From contig CAZGWD010000011.1 of assembly GCA_964529415.1 (NCBI GenBank), positions 62,001-126,000 of the forward strand: a DNA stretch of 64,000 nt. The letters run 5' to 3'. The notes under the pieces were generated by a model. That model was given only the letters and a program-made list of their open reading frames with translations. It was not told the origin of the DNA and ran no database searches. Every line of letters begins with the position of its first letter. Position 1 is the first letter of the stretch. A program made the translations under genes and the position numbers. The stretch is from CAYMPH01 sp964529415 (GTDB taxonomy: Bacteria; Spirochaetota; UBA4802; UBA5550). Below are positions 42,276 to 52,227 of the stretch, piece by piece.

Positions 42276-44105
42276 TCAGTGTACATTACCGGAGTAATAA
42301 GTTTTTAAAGACTGATCACAAGCCAGGCACACATGCTTACTATCAGTGTGCTTGACAAATTCATCCTTGAAATATTTCAGGATGGTTAAAATCGGCATTA
42401 TTGGCGACTGGCCTAATGCGCAAAGTGAAGCTTTTTTCATAAGCTCTGCTTTTTTAATCATTAAATCAATGTCTTCTGCAGTTGCATTGCGCTCAGCGAA
42501 TTTTTTAACAAGAGAATGCAGATGTGAAGTGCCTACCCTGCAGGGTACGCACTGGCCGCATGATTCGTGCTCAAAAAAGCTGAGGATCTGAAGCAGAAAA
42601 TCTACAGAACATGTTTTTTCATCACATACAAGAACAACACCTGAACCAAGAGTAACGCCTTCTTTTGTGGGATGGTCAATGTCAAGCGGAAGATCCATCA
42701 GATCCTTTCCAAGAATTCCTCCTGCGCTTCCACCAACCTGGGCGAATTTAAAGGTAGAACCGGATTTCATTCCTCCGCCATAAACATCAATTATCTCTTT
42801 CATTGTAGCTCCCATAGGAAGCTCAACAAGACCCGTGTTTTTCATTTTTCCTGAAAGACAGTAAAGTTTTGTGCCAGCACAGTTTGGCTGGCCTACAGAT
42901 TTATACCAGTCAGACCCTTTGTTTATTATTAATGGAACTGACATGAGTGACTCAACATTATTTACATTTGAAGGAAGATTCATAAATCCTGATCCGCCTG
43001 GAAATGGCGGTTTAAAACGGGGATAACCTCTTTTCCCTTCCATTGAATTGATCAGCGATGTTTCCTCACCGCAGACGTATGCTCCGCCGCCTTCCTTGAT
43101 GAAGATATCAAAAGAAAAGCCGGAACCGAAGAGGTTTTTACCGAGCATGCCTTTTGATCTGGCATCATTAATAGCTTTCTGAAGTCTTTCAATTGATCGT
43201 CTGAATTCTCCACGTATGTAGATGTAGCCGATACTTGCATCAATAGCATAACCGTTTATAGCCATTCCTTCAATAAGAAGGTGAGGGTTTTCTTCCATGA
43301 GAATGCGGTCTTTGAATGTTCCAGGCTCTCCCTCATCTGCATTGCATATTACATATTTCTGCATTGAGCCTTTTGATACAAAAGACCATTTCAGTCCTGT
43401 TGGAAATCCTGCACCGCCGCGTCCTCTAAGACCTGAATCCTTAACAATATTAATTACTTCATCAGTTTTCATTGATACTGCTTTTTTCAGGGCGCTGTAG
43501 CCGTCTTTGCCGGTATAACTTTCAATGCTCAAAGGATCAATTGTGCCAATATCAGCAAGAAGACGCTTTGTCTGTTTAGGATTGTCAATAATGCATTTTT
43601 TTCCTTCGACTTCAGGACCGCAGGCTTCACCTTTAACAGGCTCTTTCTTTTTATAAGAATCAAGTATTTCTTTAATGCGTGCAGGCGTCAGATTACCGTG
43701 GATGTCGTAGTTGACCATCATTGCAGGTGCAACTGAACAAACACCGAGGCACTCGCATTTTTCAATAAAAAACATACCGTCTTTTGTTGATTCGCCGATA
43801 CCGACTCCAAGTGCTTTCTGCAGTTCTTCCACAATTGTGGTTGAACCCATTACATGACATGGACCTGATTTACATACCCTTATCAGATATTTAGCCCTGG
43901 TTTTTGATTTAAACATCGTGTAAAATCCAAGAAATCCTGCAACCGCACTTTTAGGGATGTTCATTATTTCAGCAACATTCTTTAATGTTGATGTTTCAAG
44001 AACATTTTTACCTGATTCTGTTTCGAGATCACGGAATATGAGCATTAATTGCTCCCTGTCATTTCCGTATTTTTCTATGGTTTTTTTAATAGTTTCTGTT
44101 TTCAT
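42276..44105 (-). CDS. fdhB: NAD-linked formate dehydrogenase subunit B (NuoE-NuoF fusion)
   Basis: The 609-residue protein has an N-terminal NuoE-like thioredoxin-fold [2Fe-2S] domain. All four ligands are present: C-KSGP-C and the pair in 'CECLGVC'. A NuoF-like domain follows: 'RGRGGAGFPTGLKW' binds FMN/NADH, 'VCGEETSLINSMEGKRG' and the [4Fe-4S] motif 'SCGQCVPCRVG' near residue 525. It passes electrons between the Mo subunit FdhA and NAD+. It lies 9 bases after fdhA and is followed by the OFA transporter. A HndC/bifurcating role cannot be excluded. Confidence 0.9.
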   Translation of the reverse strand: MKTETIKKTIEKYGNDREQLMLIFRDLETESGKNVLETSTLKNVAEIMNIPKSAVAGFLGFYTMFKSKTRAKYLIRVCKSGPCHVMGSTTIVEELQKALGVGIGESTKDGMFFIEKCECLGVCSVAPAMMVNYDIHGNLTPARIKEILDSYKKKEPVKGEACGPEVEGKKCIIDNPKQTKRLLADIGTIDPLSIESYTGKDGYSALKKAVSMKTDEVINIVKDSGLRGRGGAGFPTGLKWSFVSKGSMQKYVICNADEGEPGTFKDRILMEENPHLLIEGMAINGYAIDASIGYIYIRGEFRRSIERLQKAINDARSKGMLGKNLFGSGFSFDIFIKEGGGAYVCGEETSLINSMEGKRGYPRFKPPFPGGSGFMNLPSNVNNVESLMSVPLIINKGSDWYKSVGQPNCAGTKLYCLSGKMKNTGLVELPMGATMKEIIDVYGGGMKSGSTFKFAQVGGSAGGILGKDLMDLPLDIDHPTKEGVTLGSGVVLVCDEKTCSVDFLLQILSFFEHESCGQCVPCRVGTSHLHSLVKKFAERNATAEDIDLMIKKAELMKKASLCALGQSPIMPILTILKYFKDEFVKHTDSKHVCLACDQSLKTYYSGNVH

Positions 44106-44114
44106 GGTTACCCC

Positions 44115-46817
44115 CTATGCACCAACCTTTTCAATTTTACATGCACAGACTTTGAACTCAGGAATCTTGCAGGTAGGATCCAGAGCGTCTATGGTCAGTT
44201 TGTTTGCAGCTGCTTCCGCGAAGTGGAAAGGAATAAAAACAACATTTGGTTTAGGCATATTGCTGATTTTTGCCTTAAGCCGGATGCTTCCCCTTCTTGA
44301 TGATACTGAAATAACTTCGCCGTCGGAAACATTGTAGTTGCTTGCATCTATCGGGTTTATTTCCACAAAAGCTTCGTTGACAATTTCAGTGAGTATTCTT
44401 GAATTCCTTGTCATTGTGCCTGTATGGAAATGCTCCAGAATCCTTCCTGTTGTAAGAATTACAGGATATTCCGGATCAACATCCTCTGCCGGAGCCGTAA
44501 AGTCTATAGCAGACAGAAGTCCAAGTCCTCTGGAGAATTTTTCCCTGTGCAGGAATTGTGTTCCAGGATGTCCTTCTGTAGGGCAGGGCCACTGGATAAG
44601 TTCTTTTTCAAGTCTTTCGTAAGTTATACCTGCATAGGAAGGTGTAACCTTGCGTATTTCCTCGAAAATATCCTTAGCTGAAGTGTAATCCCATTTTGCG
44701 CCCATTTTGTTCGCAATCTGCATTATGATCCACCAGTCGTCCCGGCTGTCTCCAGCTGGTGATACAACGCGGTGCATCGGCTGAACCCTTCGTTCTGTAT
44801 TGCTTGCAGTACCGTCTTTTTCAAGAAAGGCAAGTCCAGGGAGAACTACATCAGCGTATTGAGCAGTTTCTGTCATTACAATGTCCTGAACAACGAGAAA
44901 ATCAAGAGCTTCAAGAGCCTCAATGACGTGATGCTGATTAGGATCTGACATTACAGGATTTTCGCCAAGAACATAAAGCGCCTTGACTGTTCCGCTGATT
45001 GCAGCATTAAGGGATTCAACTATAGTCAGTCCAGGTTTTTTAGAAAGTTCAAATCCCGCTTTCCACGCATCACGGAATTTTTTTTCATTATCATCATTAG
45101 CAACAGGCTGATATGCTGGATAAACAGCATTAAGAGCGCCCATGTCGCATGCACCCTGAACGTTGTTCTGACCTCTTAGCGGATTAACTCCGCCGCCTGC
45201 AACTCCAATGTTTCCAAGAATCATCTGAAGATTTGCGCAGCATTTAACTCCGTTAACACCTGATTTAAACTGTGTAACACCCATGCAGTAGTAGAGAGCC
45301 ATAGGTTTGGCAGTTGCAAGTATTCTCGCTGCCTTAACTATAAGCGATGGATCATCAATACCGCATATCTCTGCAACGTGCTCAGGTGTGTATTTCTCAA
45401 GGGTTTTTGCAAGTTCATCAAATCCCTCACAGCGTGTTTTTACATATTCCTTGTCGTACAGATTTTCTTTAAGTGCAACGTGTGCAAGTCCGTTTAATAT
45501 AGCAATGTTGGTACCCGGTTTTATCTGCAAAAAAACGTCTGCATATTTTGCAAGTTCTATCTTACGCGGATCAACTACAACAAGCTTTTTGCCGTTATTG
45601 AGAACAGCACGCTTTATCATGGAACCTATTACAGGGTGATTTTCTGTTGTGTTTGAACCAATAACGAGGAATGCCTCTGTTAAAGGTATCTCTCTGATAG
45701 AGTTGGTCATTGCGCCTGAGCCAAGTGTAGCCGCCAGACCGGCGACTGTTGAGCTGTGTCAGAGCCGGGCGCAGTGATCGACATTGTTCGTCCCTATCAC
45801 CGCGCGCATATATTTCTGCATAAGATAATTTTCTTCATTTGTACATTTTGCTGAAGAGAAAGCCATAATTGAATCAGGTCCGCTTGCTGCTTTTATTGAT
45901 CCGAGCTTTTCTGCTACAAGACCAAGAGCTTCGTCCCAGGTTGCTTTCTCAAATTTTCCGTTTTTCTTGATTAAAGGTGTGGTAAGACGTTTATCACCCT
46001 GAACAAAATCGAAGCCGAAACGACCTTTTACACAAAGGTGACCTTCATTCGGGCCTTCATCATGTCCTAAAGCTTTAACCAGCTTGCCTTCTTTATTTGT
46101 ATAAAAATCAATTTTACATCCAACTCCGCAATATATGCAAATGCTGGATTCTTTTTTCATGTCCCATGCCTGGGCTCTGCCCAGAACATTCTGAAATGAT
46201 AATGCTCCCGTAGGACACAGCTGAACACATGTTCCGCACTGTACGCATGATGATTCTCCGATTTTTTCAAACATGTCGGAGGTGAGTTGAGTATTTGATC
46301 CTCTTCCTGTGAAATCCCAGACATTGTTCATCTGAACTTCACCGCAGGCTTTTACGCATCGGCCGCATAGAATGCAGCGGTTTTCATTGCGTCTGAGGCC
46401 CTGACTTGAAGTTACATCAACAGTTCTTGTGTTTTTTGTGTAAGCTCCTGCAGGCATTTCAACATTGTAGCGGAAGCAGAGAGTCTGTAATTCACAATCT
46501 CCGTTGCTTTCACAGTACAGGCAGTTGTGGTCTCCTTCTGATAGAAGGAATTCCAGTATGCTTTTTCTCATCTCAATGAGTTCGGAATCTTCAGTTACAA
46601 CTTTTATTCCGTTTGCAGCTGGTTCAGTACATGAAGCTTTTAACATTGTATCGTTTACGCGAACAATACAAATTCTGCATGCGCCGGTTTTACTGATTTT
46701 CGGGTGATAGCAGAGGTATGGAATTTTAAAGCCGTTGTCACGAGCAACCTCAAGGATTGTCTGGCCTTTTATTCCTGTTACCTCCTTCCCGTCGATGGTA
46801 ATTTGGATTTTGTCCAT
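44115..46817 (-). CDS. fdhA: Formate dehydrogenase catalytic subunit with selenocysteine (in-frame TGA)
   Basis: Reading through TGA at 45759-45761 (residue 353, in ARL-U-HSSTVAG) joins two open segments into one 900-residue protein. Order: NuoG-like [2Fe-2S] domain (about 1-80), 'HNCLYCESNGDCELQ', two [4Fe-4S] ferredoxin motifs ('CILCGRCVKAC', 'CVQCGTCVQLCPTG'), the [4Fe-4S] site 'CIYCGVGCK', the Mo/W-bisPGD catalytic domain, and a C-terminal cofactor-binding domain. Sec ligates Mo or W, and the following His is the catalytic partner. It oxidises formate or reduces CO2 and exchanges electrons with FdhB. Confidence 0.96.
45723..45761 (-). promoter_or_regulatory. Bacterial SECIS element of fdhA
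   Basis: After the UGA on the minus strand, GTCGCC-GGTCT-GGCGGC forms a 6-bp stem. The loop GGUCU matches the SelB-binding loop of E. coli fdhF (AGGUCU). The hairpin starts about 15 bases after the UGA. Confidence 0.8.
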
Positions 46818-46864
46818 AAATTGGCTCCAGATAGATTTTATATATTTTTTTAATATGGAAATAT

Positions 46865-46881
46865 ACTATAATATTTATAGT
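46865..46881. promoter_or_regulatory. Palindrome fdhA-proximal (ACTATAA-n3-TTATAGT)
   Basis: ACTATAATATTTATAGT is a perfect palindrome with a 3-base centre, 48-64 bases upstream of fdhA. It uses the same half-sites as the site at 46988-47018. Confidence 0.5.
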
Positions 46882-46987
46882 AAAAAATTGATTAATTATT
46901 TTTTACTATGTATAATACAAGAAAAAAAAAATTAAATTAATTTTTTTAGAATTATATTTTATATCATCAAATTCAAAAATTGTTTAT

Positions 46988-47018
46988 AAAACTATAAACA
47001 TATTATTTTTATAGTTTT
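46988..47018. promoter_or_regulatory. Palindrome near the centre of the fdh-hox divergent region
   Basis: AAAACTATAAA and TTTATAGTTTT are exact complements separated by 9 bases. The site lies at the midpoint between the two start codons and contains the ACTATAA/TTATAGT half-sites. Confidence 0.5.
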
Positions 47019-47212
47019 TATCAAAAATGTTAATTTGTATGGGTGAAATGGATATTTTTTTTATTTAAAAATTTTTTTTAATTGAATATTTTTTTTATTA
47101 ATAAATAAATGGATATATCAAAGAATTTTGTTTAATTATTATCTCAACTTTTATAATGATTTGTTTATAAAAATTTGAAAATCTGCAAAATTTAATATCT
47201 ATCAGAGGTTTT

Positions 47213-49009
47213 ATGAGCGGAATAAATGCTATAATAGGAAAGTTTAAAAATGAAAAAACTGCACTTCTCGATATCCTACGTGAAGTACAGATGGAAAAAG
47301 GCTGCGTTTCAGATCAGTCAATTTCTGAAATTGCATCAGGCCTCAACATTTCTGCAGTCGATGTAGAAGGAGTAGTATCATTTTATCATTTTTTCACGAA
47401 AAACCCGGTCGGTAAATATGCTGTTTATCTGAATAACAATCCGGTTTCTTATATGTTCGGCAGAAAAGAAATAGCTGCTTCTTTTGAAAATGAAACTGGT
47501 TGCAAATTCGGTTCTACATCTAAGGATGGAAATATCGGACTTTATGATACTTCCTGTATAGGCATGAACGACCAGGAGCCGTCTGCTATTATAAACGGAC
47601 ATATTTTTACCAGCTTAACATCTGCCAAGGTTAAGGAAATTGCTTCAATGATGAAATCAGGAAAAAGCATTTCGGACATGGTTAAGAAATATGGCGATGG
47701 AGCCAATTCTTCAGATAATATAAAATCAATGGTTTCCAATAATATAAGAAACAGCGGAAAAGTAATTTTTACTGATTTCGAATCCGGTGCAGGTCTGAAA
47801 AAAGCTGTATCATTATCACCTGAAGAAGTAATTACTGAAATCAAACAGTCAAACCTCAGAGGAAGAGGAGGAGCAGGATTTCCTACAGGAATGAAATGGG
47901 ATTTCTGCAGAAAAGCAAAAGGGGAAAAGCATTATATAGTTTGCAATGCAGATGAAGGCGAGCCTGGAACTTTCAAGGATAGAGTTCTTTTAACAGAATA
48001 TCCTCAGCTTGTATTCGAGGGTATGGCAATAGGCGGTTATTCATTTGGTGCAGAAGAAGGAATTATATATGTAAGAGCAGAATACAGGTACCTGAATGCA
48101 CATCTTGAGAGTGTTCTTGCCGATATGAGAAAGAAAAATATTCTCGGTAAAAATGCAGGAGGCAAACAGGGCTTTAATTTTGATATTAAAATTAAATTTG
48201 GTGCCGGTGCATATATATGCGGTGAGGAATCAGCATTGATTGAATCAGCTGAAGGAAAAAGAGGTGAGCCGAGAAACAGACCTCCATTCCCTGTACAAAA
48301 TGGCTACATGGGACAGCCGACATCAGTTAATAATGTTGAGACACTTGCAAGTATACCGAAAATATTAACAAATGGATCAGACTGGTTTAAAAAAATCGGA
48401 ACTACACAGTCTGCCGGTACAAAAATAATCAGCGTTTCAGGAGATTGTGATCTTCCTGGAGTATATGAAGTGGACTTCGGAACAACTATCAAACAAATAC
48501 TTGAAATGACAAAAGCTAAAAATATTACTGCAGTTCAGGTTGGCGGTCCTTCCGGTCAGTGTATTTCTGAAGCAGATTTTAATAAAAATATATGTTTCGA
48601 TCAGCTGGCAACAGGCGGTTCAATGATTCTATTCAATAAAGACAGAAATCTTCTTGAAATAGCACATAATTTTATGGAGTTTTTTGTTGAGGAATCATGC
48701 GGATGGTGTGTGCCATGCAGAGTTGGAAATGTGATTATTAAAAACAAACTGGAAAAAATCATGTCAGGAAAAGCATCAAATGCAGATTTAACTGAAATTG
48801 AAGAGTGGTCAAAGATAGTAAAGTCAATGAGCAGATGCGGTCTTGGACAAACATCTCCAAATCCGGTTGTTTCAACTCTAAAAAATTTCAGAGGATTATA
48901 TGAATCTAAAATAAAATCCGGGAATGATTTCGTTTCTGAGTTTGATTTATCCCGATCGGTGAAAGAATACTGCGAAGTTTCAGGCCGAAAACCCACAATC
49001 GAGGAGTGA
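47213..49009 (+). CDS. hoxF: NAD-reducing hydrogenase diaphorase subunit (HoxE-HoxF fusion)
   Basis: The 598-residue protein has a NuoE-like N-terminal domain (about 1-130) and a NuoF-like domain: 'RGRGGAGFPTGMKWDF', 'CNADEGEPGTFKDR', 'GAGAYICGEESALIESAEGKRGEP' and 'SCGWCVPCRVG'. In the NuoE-like part three of four [2Fe-2S] ligands are absent: the first pair reads NNNPVSYM and the second is C-IGM-N. That cluster is therefore probably lost. It carries FMN and NAD(H) and joins HoxU. The operon's next gene starts 4 bases later. Confidence 0.9.
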   Translation: MSGINAIIGKFKNEKTALLDILREVQMEKGCVSDQSISEIASGLNISAVDVEGVVSFYHFFTKNPVGKYAVYLNNNPVSYMFGRKEIAASFENETGCKFGSTSKDGNIGLYDTSCIGMNDQEPSAIINGHIFTSLTSAKVKEIASMMKSGKSISDMVKKYGDGANSSDNIKSMVSNNIRNSGKVIFTDFESGAGLKKAVSLSPEEVITEIKQSNLRGRGGAGFPTGMKWDFCRKAKGEKHYIVCNADEGEPGTFKDRVLLTEYPQLVFEGMAIGGYSFGAEEGIIYVRAEYRYLNAHLESVLADMRKKNILGKNAGGKQGFNFDIKIKFGAGAYICGEESALIESAEGKRGEPRNRPPFPVQNGYMGQPTSVNNVETLASIPKILTNGSDWFKKIGTTQSAGTKIISVSGDCDLPGVYEVDFGTTIKQILEMTKAKNITAVQVGGPSGQCISEADFNKNICFDQLATGGSMILFNKDRNLLEIAHNFMEFFVEESCGWCVPCRVGNVIIKNKLEKIMSGKASNADLTEIEEWSKIVKSMSRCGLGQTSPNPVVSTLKNFRGLYESKIKSGNDFVSEFDLSRSVKEYCEVSGRKPTIEE

Positions 49010-49013
49010 TTTA

Positions 49014-49706
49014 ATGAGCGATACTATTAATTTTACAATAGACGGGAAAGAATGCAAGGGAAAACCCGGACAAACTATTGTTGAAGCTGCGAAAGCCAAT
49101 AAAGTTTATATTCCGACCCTGTGTAATTTTGAAGGCCTCAAGCCTGCAGGTGCTTGCAGGATATGTACTGTACTTGTTGCAGACAGGAAAATGGCAGGAT
49201 GTACAACACCAATTTCTGACGGAATGGTTGTTGTAAATAAAACTGCTGAGCTTGAAGATATGAGAAAAGCAATAGTGGAAATGCTGTTTGTTGAAGGAAA
49301 CCATTACTGCCCATCATGCGAAAAAAGCGGCAACTGTGAACTGCAGGCTCTTGGTTACAGATACCAGATGATGGTTCCGCGTTTTTCTTATTTATTCCCT
49401 GTTAAACAAATTGATGCATTTGAAAAAATTCTTATCGAACAAAACAGATGTATTCAGTGCAGAAGATGCGTCAGGGCAATTAAAACTAAAGACGGGAAAA
49501 ATATTTTTGCAGTTGTAAACAGAAGCGATAAAAGCCACATATCAGTTGATTCAAGACTTGTTAAAGAACTTACAGATGATATGGCTGCAAAAGCCATGGA
49601 TTTATGTCCGGTCGGATCTATTATTAAAAAAGAAGTTGGATTTGCGGTTCCTATTGGCAAGAGAAAATATGATCATGCTGCAATCGGTAGTGAAATTGAG
49701 AACTAA
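49014..49706 (+). CDS. hoxU: NAD-reducing hydrogenase diaphorase subunit HoxU
   Basis: The 230-residue protein is a short NuoG-like electron relay. The N-terminal [2Fe-2S] domain has 'CNFEGLKPAGACRICTV' and 'MAGCTTP'. Next is the His-Cys3 [4Fe-4S] motif 'HYCPSCEKSGNC'. A further CxxCxxC ('CIQCRRC') with 'DLCPVGS' makes one more cluster. It bridges HoxF and the hydrogenase subunits. It is shorter than many HoxU proteins and lacks a second ferredoxin-type cluster. Confidence 0.9.
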   Translation: MSDTINFTIDGKECKGKPGQTIVEAAKANKVYIPTLCNFEGLKPAGACRICTVLVADRKMAGCTTPISDGMVVVNKTAELEDMRKAIVEMLFVEGNHYCPSCEKSGNCELQALGYRYQMMVPRFSYLFPVKQIDAFEKILIEQNRCIQCRRCVRAIKTKDGKNIFAVVNRSDKSHISVDSRLVKELTDDMAAKAMDLCPVGSIIKKEVGFAVPIGKRKYDHAAIGSEIEN

Positions 49707-49730
49707 TGAAGAAATTAGCGGAGGAATATA

Positions 49731-50270
49731 ATGTCTAAACCTGTCATAGCTACAACGTCTTTGGCTGGATGCTTCGGCTGTCACATGTCGCTCCTTGATA
49801 TAGACGAAAGAATACTTGATCTGATTGAAGTAGTAGAATTCAACAAATCACCAATTGATGATATTAAAACTTTTACAAAGCAGTGCGATGTCGGAATTAT
49901 TGAAGGCGGATGCTGCAATAGTGAAAATATTCATCTTTTAAAAGAATTCAGGAAAAACTGCAAGATACTCGTTGCTATAGGCGAATGCGCGTTTACCGGC
50001 GGTTTACCTGCAATGAGAAACGGCATTCCTCTTAAAGAATGTCTTGAAGAAGCATACTTGAATTGTGTTACAGTCGATGATAAAATCATTCCAAATGATG
50101 AGGAAATACCAATGATTCTGGATAAAGTTTATCCAATTCAGGATATAGTAAAAATAGAATATTTTTTACCAGGCTGTCCACCCAGAGCTGATCTGATCTG
50201 GAATGCTCTGCTTACACTTGCAACAGGCAAAGAGCTTGAATTGCCTTATGAAATTATTAAATTTGATTAA
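49731..50270 (+). CDS. hoxY: [NiFe] hydrogenase small subunit HoxY
   Basis: The 179-residue protein binds the proximal [4Fe-4S] cluster. Ligand motifs are 'AGCFGCHMSLLD', 'VAIGECAFTGGLP' and 'LPGCPPRADLIW'. The C-terminal two-cluster ferredoxin domain of membrane hydrogenase small subunits is absent, as in cytoplasmic group 3d enzymes. There is no Tat signal. A GGAGG site precedes the ATG, and hoxH starts 12 bases after the stop. Confidence 0.93.
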   Translation: MSKPVIATTSLAGCFGCHMSLLDIDERILDLIEVVEFNKSPIDDIKTFTKQCDVGIIEGGCCNSENIHLLKEFRKNCKILVAIGECAFTGGLPAMRNGIPLKECLEEAYLNCVTVDDKIIPNDEEIPMILDKVYPIQDIVKIEYFLPGCPPRADLIWNALLTLATGKELELPYEIIKFD

Positions 50271-50282
50271 TCGGAGATAGAA

Positions 50283-51731
50283 ATGGGCAGAAAAATAACC
50301 ATAGAACCCGTAACCAGAGTAGAAGGCCATGGGAAGGTAACAATAAAAATGGATGATGCAAACAATGTTGAGCAGGTTAGACTCCATGTTGTTGAATTCA
50401 GAGGATTTGAAAGATTTATTCAGGGGAAACCTTATTGGGAAATACCTGTTCTTGTTCAGAGACTTTGCGGAATTTGTCCGGTTAGTCATCATCTTGCAGC
50501 TGTAAAGGCTATGGATGTAATAGTTGGAACAAGCCCTGAAAATCTTCCTAAAACTGCAGAAAAAATGAGAAGACTTATGCATTATGGACAGATGTTCCAG
50601 TCGCATTCTCTTCATTTTTTTCATCTCGCATCTCCTGATCTGCTTTTCGGTGCAGATTTTGATCCGGCTCTTAGAAATGTAATCGGAGTAGCGCTGAAGC
50701 ATAAGGATCTTGCTGTCCAGGCAGTAATGATGAGAAAATTCGGCCAGGAAATGATTCGGATCACTGCAGGCAAAAAGATACATGGTACAGGAGCAATTCC
50801 CGGAGGAATAAATAAAAATTTAACACCTGCTGAAAGAGACGAATATCTCAAAGGTGCTGATCCGCTTAATGCTGATAAAATGGTTGATTGGGCTCAGGGA
50901 GCTGTTGATCTTTTAAAAGATTTCCATTCAAAAAACAGCGACATGCTTGATAATTTTGCAGTTTTTCCTTCAAGTCATCTCAGCCTTGTAAGAAAAGATG
51001 GAGCTCTTGATCTATATCACGGAGTTTTAAGGGCTATTGATTCTGATGGTAAGAAATTATTAAATGATGTTGATTATCAGGATTATTATAATTATATAGG
51101 TGAAGAAGTAAAGAACTGGTCTTATATGAAATTTCCATATTTAAAATCTATAGGTAAAAAGGATGGCTGGTATACAGTAGGACCTCTTGCCAGGCTTAAT
51201 ACAGCAGATTTTATTCCAACACCGCTTGCACAGAAAGAATTTGAAATATATAAAGCCTATACAAAAGGCAAACCGAATAATATGACAATGCATATGCATT
51301 GGGCAAGACTGATTGAAAATCTTCATTCGGCAGAAGTAATAAGAGACCTTCTCAAAGATCCTGATTTATTGGGAACAGAGCTTGTTAAAAAAGGAACTAA
51401 GACAAACGAAGGTGTTGGGCTGATCGAAGCTCCAAGAGGAACACTTTTCCATCATTACAAAATTGATAATAATGATCTTATTGAAATGGCGAATCTGATA
51501 GTTTCAACAACAAACAATAATGAGCCTATGAACAGGGCAGTTCAATTTGTAGCAAAAAATGTTTTCACAGGCAAAAAGGAAATAACTGAGGGAATGATGA
51601 ACAGAGTTGAAATGGCCATTAGAGCATACGATCCTTGTTTAAGCTGTGCAACACATGCTCTTGGTAAAATGCCTCTTGAGATTCAGATGATTGATTCAAA
51701 TGATAATATAATTGACAGCAGGAAAAAGTAG
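50283..51731 (+). CDS. hoxH: [NiFe] hydrogenase large subunit HoxH
   Basis: The 482-residue protein has the two NiFe-binding motifs 'RLCGICPVSHH' (L1, about residues 60-70) and 'DPCLSCATH' (L2, about residues 450-458). All four ligands are Cys; no TGA is used here. About 24 residues follow the L2 His, the extension removed by the maturation protease encoded next. With HoxF, HoxU and HoxY this is an NAD(H)-linked bidirectional hydrogenase of group 3d type, predicted to be cytoplasmic and able to make or consume H2. Confidence 0.95.
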   Translation: MGRKITIEPVTRVEGHGKVTIKMDDANNVEQVRLHVVEFRGFERFIQGKPYWEIPVLVQRLCGICPVSHHLAAVKAMDVIVGTSPENLPKTAEKMRRLMHYGQMFQSHSLHFFHLASPDLLFGADFDPALRNVIGVALKHKDLAVQAVMMRKFGQEMIRITAGKKIHGTGAIPGGINKNLTPAERDEYLKGADPLNADKMVDWAQGAVDLLKDFHSKNSDMLDNFAVFPSSHLSLVRKDGALDLYHGVLRAIDSDGKKLLNDVDYQDYYNYIGEEVKNWSYMKFPYLKSIGKKDGWYTVGPLARLNTADFIPTPLAQKEFEIYKAYTKGKPNNMTMHMHWARLIENLHSAEVIRDLLKDPDLLGTELVKKGTKTNEGVGLIEAPRGTLFHHYKIDNNDLIEMANLIVSTTNNNEPMNRAVQFVAKNVFTGKKEITEGMMNRVEMAIRAYDPCLSCATHALGKMPLEIQMIDSNDNIIDSRKK

Positions 51732-51740
51732 ATTTAAATA

Positions 51741-52199
51741 TTGAAAGAAAGAGAAATATTTGTATATGGATTTGGAAATCCAGGCAGAGGGGATGATGCT
51801 ATCGGTTCAATTCTGGCTGGAATGATAGAAAACAGGCAAATTCCGGGAGTTGTAACTGATAGTAATTATCAGCTGAATATAGAGGACGCTTACGAAATTT
51901 CAAAAAGCAGAAAAGTAATTTTTATTGATGCATCTTATGACTGTGAAGAACCTTTTTCTTTTTATGAGATTAAACCAAGTTCTGAGATAACATTCACGAC
52001 TCATTCAATGCATCCGAAATCTGTTTTGGCTTTATGTTCTGATTTGTATAATGATTCATTGACCGGGTACATTCTTGCTGTAAGAGGATACAGCTTTGAA
52101 TTTGAGGAAAAAATTTCCGAAAAAGCTGAAGCTAATTTAAATGAAGCTTATGATTATTTATCTAAAGCAATTGATAGATTCCTGAATGAGGAAATCTAA
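51741..52199 (+). CDS. hoxW: Hydrogenase maturation endopeptidase (HoxW/HycI type)
   Basis: The 152-residue protein starts with TTG 51741. 'IFVYGFGNPGRGDDAIGSILAGMI' contains the metal-binding GNPxxxDD motif, and 'VIFIDASYDCEEPF' the second acidic site. 'TTHSMHPKSVLALCSDLY' has the conserved His. It cleaves the C-terminal peptide of HoxH after Ni insertion. It lies 9 bases after hoxH. No strong ribosome binding site is visible, so coupling to hoxH translation is likely. Confidence 0.9.
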   Translation: MKEREIFVYGFGNPGRGDDAIGSILAGMIENRQIPGVVTDSNYQLNIEDAYEISKSRKVIFIDASYDCEEPFSFYEIKPSSEITFTTHSMHPKSVLALCSDLYNDSLTGYILAVRGYSFEFEEKISEKAEANLNEAYDYLSKAIDRFLNEEI

Positions 52200-52227
52200 G
52201 AATAAAATCAGATTAAAGGAATAATGT

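Larger units (their letters stand above)
46818..47212. other. Divergent regulatory region between fdhA and the hydrogenase operon
   Basis: A 395-base, extremely AT-rich region with no ORF separates the divergent operons. It must hold promoters for both. It contains two palindromes with the same half-site (46865-46881 and 46988-47018), listed separately. I see no clear -35/-10 consensus and no Rex-type site. Confidence 0.6.

Noticed and set aside
45759..46817. Separate formate dehydrogenase fragments or a nonsense-mutated pseudogene
   Set aside because: The frame resumes exactly after TGA with full homology, the TGA is at the catalytic position, and a SECIS hairpin follows; it is one selenoprotein.
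50283..51731. Selenocysteine in the hydrogenase large subunit
   Set aside because: The L2 motif is encoded with TGT and TGC (DPCLSCATH); no in-frame TGA exists.
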